Assembly (NCBI GenBank): GCA_002343325.1
Contig: DDSG01000060.1
Coordinates: 1,068-15,814, forward strand
Source: Phycisphaerales bacterium UBA2396
Lineage (GTDB): Bacteria > Planctomycetota > Phycisphaerae > Phycisphaerales > UBA1924
Reading direction: 5' to 3'
Length of the DNA: 14,747 nt
This document shows, in pieces, positions 7,740 through 13,575 of the stretch; position 1 is the first letter of the stretch, and every line of letters starts with the position of its first letter. The translations under genes were made by a program, and so were the position numbers. The notes under the pieces were generated by a model, which was not told the origin of the DNA, searched no databases, and saw only the letters and a program-made list of their open reading frames with translations.

Positions 7740-9035
7740 ATGCTGCCTGCTTTTCTGGTCGCTCCCGCGCTCGTCGCCTGGTCGGTTGTTCCTCTGACAG
7801 AGCCCGCGTGGAAGGCCCACGTGGATCCGGCGGGGCAGATTTATCCTTCGATGGTGCTGGCGATGGCGACCGCCAAGCCGACGCCCGAGGCGGAGGAGAA
7901 GAGCGAGAAGCAGGCGGCCGTGGACGAGAAGGTCGCGGCCCAGACGCTGGGTGATCCGGACGGGTGGATCTATGTGACGCTGACCGCCCCGGCGGACGAG
8001 ACGCCGATCAGGGTGACGGTGACGTGCGACGACGTGATGGAGCCGAGCACGTACAAGGGGGTGCTGGCGAAGAAGGGCGAGTTCTACGGCATTGCGCCCA
8101 AGATCCGGTGGAAGTACAAGGACCTGGCGAAGGTGCGTCAGCCGATCCCGGCGAACGTGGTGTTCAGCGTGAAGCTGGGCGAGGCGGAGGCGGAGGAGGA
8201 TGTGCGCGTCGTGACGCTGCACACCGTGAACGACTGCCCGTACCTGCACATCGAGATCGACCACGAGAACGAGCAGGTTCATGTGAGGAATCTCGCGTTC
8301 ATGCTTGCGGCGTACGTGAACGAGGATCATCCGTGGATCGACACGCTGCTGCGTGAAGCGATCGAAACGCGGATCGTGGAGAGCTTCACGGGGTACCAGT
8401 TGGGGAAGGAGGAGGAGGTCTTCAAGCAGGTGTACGCCGTGTGGAACGTGCTGCAGCAGCGGGGGATCACGTACAGCGACATCACGCGGACTTCCGTGAG
8501 GGAAGACACGGTGCCGAGCCAGCACGTTCGGTTCCTCGACGAATCGATCGAGATGAAGCAGGCCAACTGTGTTGATGGGAGCGTGCTGGTGGCATCGATC
8601 CTGAGGAAGATCGGGATCGATGTGTTCCTTTTCGTGACGCCGAACCACTGCTATCTCGGGTTCTTTACGGATCGGGAGCGGACGAACATGGTGGGGCTGG
8701 AGACGACGGTGCTCGGCACGGCGCGGAAGGACGAGTTCGAACGGACGAAGAAGCTCCGGGAGCTGCTCAAGGACACGCGCACGTTCGATGAGGCGTCGTA
8801 TCAGTCTTTCGAGGCGGCGCTGGCGGTGGGGAGCAAGAATCTCACGGAGCACACCGCGAAGATGCTGGCGGGAGAGTTTCAGTATGTTCAGGTGCTGATC
8901 AAGGAGGCGAGGGAGCAGGGCATCAAGGCGATCCCGTACTTCCCGCCGGGGAGGCCCGCCAGTCCGCCCGCGAAGCCCGAGGATGAGACGGACCGGATCC
9001 GCCGTGAAATCCGGGATCTGAAGATCAATCGGTAA
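7740..9035 (+). CDS. Transglutaminase-like (cysteine-protease fold) protein
   Basis: The ATG at 7740 follows GGAGG (7731-7735) and gives 431 residues. The N-terminus (LPAFLVAPALVAW) is hydrophobic but lacks basic residues, so it is a weak signal-peptide or membrane-anchor candidate. A Glu/Lys-rich stretch (about 40-65) and a beta-rich region (about 75-180) follow. Residues about 265-325 look like a transglutaminase core: C277 in QANCVDGSVLVASILRKIGI, H303 in TPNHCYLGFF and E321 in GLETT are spaced and set like a Cys-His-acid triad. The C-terminus is helical, with a proline-rich linker and a charged tail. Family members include proteases, peptide cross-linkers and inactive binding proteins, so activity and substrate are unknown. 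It starts 61 bases after pckA, probably with its own control, and converges on the next gene with a 22-base gap. Confidence 0.72.
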   Translation: MLPAFLVAPALVAWSVVPLTEPAWKAHVDPAGQIYPSMVLAMATAKPTPEAEEKSEKQAAVDEKVAAQTLGDPDGWIYVTLTAPADETPIRVTVTCDDVMEPSTYKGVLAKKGEFYGIAPKIRWKYKDLAKVRQPIPANVVFSVKLGEAEAEEDVRVVTLHTVNDCPYLHIEIDHENEQVHVRNLAFMLAAYVNEDHPWIDTLLREAIETRIVESFTGYQLGKEEEVFKQVYAVWNVLQQRGITYSDITRTSVREDTVPSQHVRFLDESIEMKQANCVDGSVLVASILRKIGIDVFLFVTPNHCYLGFFTDRERTNMVGLETTVLGTARKDEFERTKKLRELLKDTRTFDEASYQSFEAALAVGSKNLTEHTAKMLAGEFQYVQVLIKEAREQGIKAIPYFPPGRPASPPAKPEDETDRIRREIRDLKINR

Positions 9036-9057
9036 CACGACGGAGGGCACGCCAGAT

Positions 9058-9891
9058 TCAGGGCACATCGCGCCCGCGTAGCCCTTCCGGAGTTCTGAGA
9101 ACCGGGGTTGGTGATGCGATCGGCGTGACACGCACGCCGTTGGTCAGCTCGCTTCTGCGGCGCGTTTGGACATGCCCATCGAGGAACCAGATCGAGAACC
9201 GTACCGGGCTTTCGATGTCGGACAACAAAGAGGCTCGCGGATCGATCTGACCGAAATCGATCGGCTTCTGGTGATACGCTCGCACCTCGACGAAGATCCC
9301 CTTGGCGGAAGGAAACACGACCTCTGAGGATCGTGTGGCTCGCATCAAGTGCTTCGGGGCCTCTTGCGCGTGCGGCCTAAAGAAGGCGGGGTCGGCCAGC
9401 ACGGTGCCCGAGAGCCAGTAGGACGAGGGGTCCACGTAGGAGCGCCCGTACTGAGCAAGATACTCGGCGAGGCGTCCCTCGCGGAGCACAGTCCGGGCCA
9501 CTGGCGAGGCGGGGCATTGCGTCGTGGCGGAAAGCTGGTCGTGTTCGAACTCACCTTGAAAGACCTTGGGCCAGAGCACTTCCTGAGCGAAGTAGCCGAC
9601 GGCGTAACCTCCGTTGCGCAGCGGCGGATCCTCATGCGGGTTGGCGAAGAACGGGAACGAGTCTCGATAGGTGCCAAGGTAGCGGAGCAGCGCCTGGCCT
9701 GACTGATTCATGTTGGCGTGGCAGCGCGTTGCCAAGGCCTGTCGTCGCATTTCGCCCGCTGCCGTGACGGCGAGTGTCCCCAGTGTCGCGATCACAGCAA
9801 TCACAACAAGGATCTCAACGAGGGTAAAGCCCGCCCGGGCGGAGCGATCAACGATCGGCAGCAGCCGGTCACGGTCCTTTCCGGGATGCAT
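9058..9891 (-). CDS. Prepilin-type N-terminal domain protein (planctomycete pseudopilin-like)
   Basis: Read on the minus strand from the ATG at 9891 it is 277 residues; in-frame ATGs further upstream overlap the divergent gene's start. A basic leader of 21 residues ends in G21, followed by F-T-L-V-E with the conserved Glu26 at position +5 and a hydrophobic helix (about 27-45). This is the cleavage and methylation signature of type IV pilins and type II secretion pseudopilins, processed by PilD. Residues about 46-245 form an unrecognised globular part. Near the C-terminus, SIWFLDGHVQT resembles the DGHV motif of planctomycete prepilin-like proteins. No pilus or secretion genes are adjacent, so it probably works as an orphan surface protein or with machinery encoded elsewhere. 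No clear Shine-Dalgarno precedes the chosen start, which leaves the start uncertain. Confidence 0.8.
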   Translation of the reverse strand: MHPGKDRDRLLPIVDRSARAGFTLVEILVVIAVIATLGTLAVTAAGEMRRQALATRCHANMNQSGQALLRYLGTYRDSFPFFANPHEDPPLRNGGYAVGYFAQEVLWPKVFQGEFEHDQLSATTQCPASPVARTVLREGRLAEYLAQYGRSYVDPSSYWLSGTVLADPAFFRPHAQEAPKHLMRATRSSEVVFPSAKGIFVEVRAYHQKPIDFGQIDPRASLLSDIESPVRFSIWFLDGHVQTRRRSELTNGVRVTPIASPTPVLRTPEGLRGRDVP

Positions 9892-9964
9892 GCTTGACAG
9901 TCTACTGGAGGGGGGGGTTAGCATGTCAAATGTCGCTGATCGTTCTGGGGAAAGGAGTGATATC
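9892..9964. promoter_or_regulatory. Divergent promoter region with inverted TTGACA boxes and a G8 tract
   Basis: TTGACA occurs on the + strand at 9893-9898 and on the minus strand at 9929-9924 (TGTCAA as written), forming an inverted pair. On the + strand TAGCAT (9919-9924) follows with a 20-base spacer that contains eight consecutive G (9910-9917). On the minus strand TAGACT (9904-9899) follows with a 19-base spacer and would start transcription close to the ATG at 9891. Both spacers are longer than ideal. AAAGGAGTGA (9951-9960) is a strong ribosome-binding site for the gene at 9965. Confidence 0.4.
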
Positions 9965-10255
9965 ATGAACCTGAGTGTTCTTCGAGTCGGACTCTTCGGA
10001 ATCGGGTGCATCGTCATGATGGGTGCGGCTGCGACGGGATGGAGGAATCCATCGTGTCCTCGGACGAGCCCCGGTCACACCAACTCCTCGACATGTAATA
10101 CGGAGGTATGCGAACGTTGTTGCCGAGGGTGCTGTCTCTACTTTCACCCGGTGAATACGAGCCAGGAACTCAGGAACTGCGAGCTAACGTGTCGGCAACT
10201 CAATGATGCGTGCACAGGAGAGCTGCAGCCAGGTGGTCCGGGAGGAGTACCTTGA
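9965..10255 (+). CDS. Small exported cysteine-rich protein, unknown family
   Basis: The ATG at 9965 has a near-perfect Shine-Dalgarno (AAAGGAGTGA, 9951-9960) and gives 96 residues. The first 25 or so residues (one Arg, a hydrophobic core, then AAATG) look like a Sec signal peptide. The remaining 71 residues hold ten cysteines, at 31, 44, 49, 52, 53, 56, 57, 72, 76 and 83, including CxxCCxxCC, followed by a Gly/Pro-rich tail. Ten cysteines could form five disulfides or bind metal; the CC pairs and export favour disulfides. C15 is within the signal helix and its context is not a proper lipobox. It is first in a tight three-gene unit with a membrane protein and a MauE-like thiol-redox protein, suggesting that its folding or redox state is its partners' business. 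No known family was recognised. Confidence 0.7.
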   Translation: MNLSVLRVGLFGIGCIVMMGAAATGWRNPSCPRTSPGHTNSSTCNTEVCERCCRGCCLYFHPVNTSQELRNCELTCRQLNDACTGELQPGGPGGVP

Positions 10256-10256
10256 T

Positions 10257-10928
10257 ATGAACAGAACGTATGTGATCGTTGTGACAACTGTAACGATCGC
10301 TGCCGCATGCGGGTTGGCGTGGATCTCGGTGTTGAGACTTGGTGCCACGTCCACTCGAGACGCGAGCGACACGCCGGTGTCGGCAGCACAGATCGCAGCA
10401 TTTTCGGGCAGGGATGAGGAGTCGATCGAAGTGCTGTTTGGTAGGCTGACGAAGAAGGAGCAGGAGACGGTTCAGGCGCTACCCGATCTTGACGAAAGGG
10501 CATTTACGACACGCGTATTCGCGTACGTTGACCGGATGAGCGGTGCGGAGCACGAATCGCGGTTTGCAGTGGAAGCAATCGAGCGATACCTGAGTCCGAG
10601 AGAAGCGAGAGGTCGAAATCAGGAGTACGTCGATCAGCTTCACGCATTTATCTCGCTCGGATTCCTTTCCAGGGCCGAGGTGCAGGTTGGGCTGCCGGAG
10701 CGGCATCGCACATTGGTGCGCGGCATGTGCAAGAAGCTGGCGGAGACTCGGGACGAAGAGATCATGCTGATGACGGCGGCGTTCCTGCATGCCACACAAG
10801 CGCGTGCCGAGCTGGAGCCGTCCCTCAAGGTTCTCTTCGACTCCCTCAAGCAGAATGAGATGGTCGAAGCTGAGTTGCCGATACAGATTCGTGTCCTCGA
10901 GGAGGCACGCCATGCTCGAAAGAAGTAG
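10257..10928 (+). CDS. Single-pass membrane-anchored helical protein, unknown family
   Basis: The ATG at 10257 lies one base after the previous stop and is preceded by GGAGGAG (10241-10247); 223 residues. An earlier in-frame ATG at 10203 lies inside the upstream gene and has no better site. Residues about 5-26 form one hydrophobic segment, giving a probable N-terminal membrane anchor with the rest outside the cytoplasm, or an uncleaved signal. The rest is charged and predicted helical, without a motif I recognise. After the anchor it has essentially one cysteine (in GMCKKL), unlike its upstream neighbour. Spacing on both sides, one base before and a 17-base overlap after, implies translational coupling and a shared role with the cysteine-rich protein and the MauE-like protein. 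A scaffold or accessory factor is one possibility, purely from context. Confidence 0.7.
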   Translation: MNRTYVIVVTTVTIAAACGLAWISVLRLGATSTRDASDTPVSAAQIAAFSGRDEESIEVLFGRLTKKEQETVQALPDLDERAFTTRVFAYVDRMSGAEHESRFAVEAIERYLSPREARGRNQEYVDQLHAFISLGFLSRAEVQVGLPERHRTLVRGMCKKLAETRDEEIMLMTAAFLHATQARAELEPSLKVLFDSLKQNEMVEAELPIQIRVLEEARHARKK

Positions 10929-11280
10929 GCGAGCGGTGAGCTCCGTGCTGATGTCCACGCTTCCCGCACGATGTGTCGGCGTTCTGTTCGTTCTGGCGGC
11001 GGTTCTCAAGGTCTATAGCCCTGAGGCGGTTGTTCCCGCAGTGCGGGTTCTTCTCGACGTGAATGCCGCGGTTGTGGTCGCGGGTGTCGTCATCTGCGAG
11101 GTCATGCTCGGGGTGTGGCTCGTCGTGTTCCCCGGCGTCGTATGGATCAGGGTCGCATCGGCTCTTGCGCTCCTTGGCTTTTCGGGAGCCCTGCTTATCC
11201 TGCTTGGCTTGGATGATCCGCCGACGTGCGGGTGCTTCGGGAAGCTGGTCGAGTGGCGAAGCGCGAGGACGGAGTTGTAG
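10912..11280 (+). CDS. MauE/DoxX-like membrane redox protein, apparently short at the C-terminus
   Basis: The ATG at 10912 follows GGAGG (10901-10905) and overlaps the preceding gene by 17 bases; 122 residues. Three hydrophobic helices lie at about 20-37, 52-73 and 78-100, followed by C106-G-C108-F-G, the CGCFG motif of MauE-family proteins. MauE is required for maturation of the disulfide-rich small subunit of methylamine dehydrogenase, and relatives are thought to pass electrons or disulfides across the membrane. Family members normally have a fourth helix after this motif; here only 12 residues remain before TAG (11278-11280). In the same frame the sequence continues FGVGRNAVLLARVLP and runs to a TGA at 11359-11361, so a stop mutation (for example CAG to TAG) or a natural short form are both possible. 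Its partner is probably the cysteine-rich protein of the same unit. Confidence 0.68.
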   Translation: MLERSRRAVSSVLMSTLPARCVGVLFVLAAVLKVYSPEAVVPAVRVLLDVNAAVVVAGVVICEVMLGVWLVVFPGVVWIRVASALALLGFSGALLILLGLDDPPTCGCFGKLVEWRSARTEL

Positions 11281-11282
11281 TT

Positions 11283-11302
11283 CGGCGTCGGGCGGAACGC
11301 CG
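11283..11302 (+). terminator. Weak hairpin after the MauE-like gene
   Basis: CGGCGT (11283-11288) pairs perfectly with ACGCCG (11297-11302) around an 8-base loop, three bases after the stop. No T-tract follows, so it may be a 3' end stabiliser, a weak terminator or chance. Confidence 0.25.
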
Positions 11303-11385
11303 TCCTGTTGGCCCGCGTGCTGCCTGCTCCTTGGCGAGCGTCCAGCGTTACGGGCGGGTGAAGCGGCGGGCGTCTACCATCGACG

Positions 11386-13575
11386 ATGCCCTCCGCCGTG
11401 GTGGAAGTTGCGCTCCGCGAGGCGCTGCGTCTGCAGCGTGAGGGGGCGTTGGCGCGGGCGGGGGAGATTTATCGGCAGATCCTGGTGATCGAGCCGGAGA
11501 ATGCGGACGCGCTGCATCTGCTGGGGATGGTCGAGTTGTCGTCGGGTCGTGCGGCGGCGGCTGTGCCGCTGATGGAGCGGGCGATCGGGCTTCTGCCCAA
11601 GTCGGCGCATTATCACAGCAATCTGGCGAACGCGCGGCGGGAGCTCGGGCAGTTCGACGCGGCGGAGGCCGGGTATCGTCGGGCGTTGGAGCTCGGGGCG
11701 CGTCTGCCCGAGGTGCACAACAACTACGGGATCACGCTGCTGCAGATGGGGCGTGATGCCGAGGCCGAGACGCAGTTCCGAGAAGCGATCCGTCTTCGTC
11801 CGTCGCACGCGGCGGCGCGGGCGAACTTGTCGCGGGCGTTGCTACACCTCGGGCGAGCCGACGAGGCGTTGACGGCGGCGGAGGATGCGCTGCTGAACGA
11901 CGCCGGGCTGGCGGCGGGTCTCTTGGCGCGGGGGGCCGCTCTCCGCGAGGTCGGGCGGCTTGCCGAGGCGGAGGCCTCTCATCGGTCGGCGATCGAGCGG
12001 GAGGAATCGGCGGAGGCGTGGCTTGGGCTGGCCCGGGTGCTGGCGAACCAGGGGCGCGATGCGGAGGCAGTCGCGGCGGCCGAGCGGGCGACGGCGCTGC
12101 GGCCGACTGACCACGGGGTGTGGACGAACCTTGGAAGTCTTCTGATGTCGGCGGGGCGCAGCGGCGAGGCGTCGACGGCATTCGCGAAGTCGGCGGAGTT
12201 GCTGCCGGGCTTTGTGCCGGCGTGGTCGAATCTAGGAGCGGCGCTCACGGCGTCGGGGCGGCTGATCGAGGCCGAGGAAGCTCTACGGAAGGGGCTCGGG
12301 CTCTCACCAGAGGATCACGCGTGCTGGCGGAATCTCGCGGTGTTGTTCGGTCGGGCGTGGCGGCGAGAGGAAGCGGTCGAGGCGGCGCAGCGAGCGCTCG
12401 CATCGGCACCGGACGATCCTGAGGCGCACCACGCGCTCGGCGTGGCGCACGAGCACAACCGCCGGAGCGACCTTGCGGTGGCGTGCTTCCGCCGTGCGAT
12501 CGAGCTCGATCCGTCGTTTGCCAAGGCGCACGAGGGGCTGGCGGTCGCGTGCGAGCACTTAGCGAACTTTCCGGAGGCGATCCGCGAGTACGAGGCCGCG
12601 GCCACGCTCGATCCCGAGACGCACAGCGCACGCATGAAGCTCGGCATGGTGCGCATGCTCACGGGCGATCTTGCCGGTGGATGGAGGGACTACGAGTCCC
12701 GCATTCCGTGGATGGGTCAGCTCGGCGTGCTGCAGCACTTCGATCGGCCGCGCTGGAACCCGGCCTCTCCCGATCGGCCCAGGCTTGTGGTCTACGGCGA
12801 GCAGGGGCTGGGCGACCTGATGCAGTTTATCCGCGCGATGCCCATGCTCAAGCAGCGTGCCAGCAGGGTGATCGTCTCGTGCAAGCCGGAGGTCGCGGCG
12901 CTGGCGGCCACAGCTCCGGGCGTCGACCTGGTCGTGCCCGAAGGCGAGCCACTGCCCGATTACGACGCGTGGGTGCCGCTGCTCTCCGTGCCGTGGGAGT
13001 TGGGGCACATCCCGCACGAAGTGCCGGTGAGCGTGCCTTATCTGCGACCTCCGCCCGTCGTGGCGGAGCATTGGCGTCAGCGGCTCTTGACGCTCCCGGC
13101 GGGCCTTCGCGTGGGGCTCGTCTGGTCCGGCTCGCCGCTGCACCACAACGATCACAACCGTTCGATCCCGCTGCGGACGCTCGGTCCGCTGGCGGAGGTG
13201 CCGGGGGTGCGGTGGATCAACCTGCAGAAGGGACCGGGCAGCCGTCAGATCATCGGGTCGCCGTTCGCGGGTGTGATGGCGGACTGGATGGACGAGTGCG
13301 GGGATTACGCGGACACGGCGGCTCTGGTGGCGAATCTTGATCTCGTGATCGCGGTGGATACGTCCGCGTGCCACCTTGCCGGTGCGTTGGGCCGTCCGGT
13401 GTGGACATTGCTGCCTTATGTTCCGGATTGGCGTTGGATGCTCGAGCGTGAGACAACGCCGTGGTATCCGACGATGCGGCTGTGGCGTCAGCCGAGCTTC
13501 GGCGACTGGACGAGCGTGGTGGAGCGGGTCAAGGCGGCGTTGACGCGTCTGGCGGCGGGGGAGCAAGGTCTCTAA
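11386..13575 (+). CDS. TPR protein with GT-B glycosyltransferase-like C-terminal domain
   Basis: 729 residues from the ATG at 11386. No Shine-Dalgarno is visible, so translation may be leaderless or start slightly elsewhere. About twelve TPR units of roughly 34 residues run from residue 5 to about 420, with repeated patterns such as LG-x(3)-G-x(2)-EA and A-x-LP. GGWRDYESR (431-439) links to a C-terminal module from about 465: VYGEQGLGDLMQFIRAMP (469-486), VGLVWSGSPLHHNDHNRSIP (576-595), LQKGPG (613-618), DYADTAALVANLDLVIAVDT (640-659), SACHLAGALGRPVWTLLP (660-677) and DWRWM (681-685). This module resembles the heptosyltransferase (GT9-like) and OGT-like fold that often follows TPRs in bacteria; the donor and acceptor are unknown. 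No signal peptide or membrane helix is seen, so it is probably cytoplasmic. It ends in a 47-base convergent overlap with the next gene. Confidence 0.85.
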   Translation: MPSAVVEVALREALRLQREGALARAGEIYRQILVIEPENADALHLLGMVELSSGRAAAAVPLMERAIGLLPKSAHYHSNLANARRELGQFDAAEAGYRRALELGARLPEVHNNYGITLLQMGRDAEAETQFREAIRLRPSHAAARANLSRALLHLGRADEALTAAEDALLNDAGLAAGLLARGAALREVGRLAEAEASHRSAIEREESAEAWLGLARVLANQGRDAEAVAAAERATALRPTDHGVWTNLGSLLMSAGRSGEASTAFAKSAELLPGFVPAWSNLGAALTASGRLIEAEEALRKGLGLSPEDHACWRNLAVLFGRAWRREEAVEAAQRALASAPDDPEAHHALGVAHEHNRRSDLAVACFRRAIELDPSFAKAHEGLAVACEHLANFPEAIREYEAAATLDPETHSARMKLGMVRMLTGDLAGGWRDYESRIPWMGQLGVLQHFDRPRWNPASPDRPRLVVYGEQGLGDLMQFIRAMPMLKQRASRVIVSCKPEVAALAATAPGVDLVVPEGEPLPDYDAWVPLLSVPWELGHIPHEVPVSVPYLRPPPVVAEHWRQRLLTLPAGLRVGLVWSGSPLHHNDHNRSIPLRTLGPLAEVPGVRWINLQKGPGSRQIIGSPFAGVMADWMDECGDYADTAALVANLDLVIAVDTSACHLAGALGRPVWTLLPYVPDWRWMLERETTPWYPTMRLWRQPSFGDWTSVVERVKAALTRLAAGEQGL

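Noticed and set aside
7710..9131. A 473-residue minus-strand frame opposite the transglutaminase-like gene
   Set aside because: The + strand gene has a ribosome-binding site and a plausible catalytic triad; the antisense product is compositionally biased and has none.
9710..9964. An upstream extension of the cysteine-rich protein
   Set aside because: The extension lies antisense to the prepilin gene; the ATG at 9965 has a strong ribosome-binding site followed by a signal peptide.
9998..10009. A possible lipobox at C15 of the cysteine-rich protein
   Set aside because: The preceding residues GIG lack the usual Leu at -3 and the hydrophobic stretch continues past the cysteine, which fits an ordinary signal peptide better.
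12559..13566. A 335-residue minus-strand frame opposite the TPR/glycosyltransferase gene
   Set aside because: It lies wholly inside a gene with clear motifs and is Arg/His/Pro-rich.
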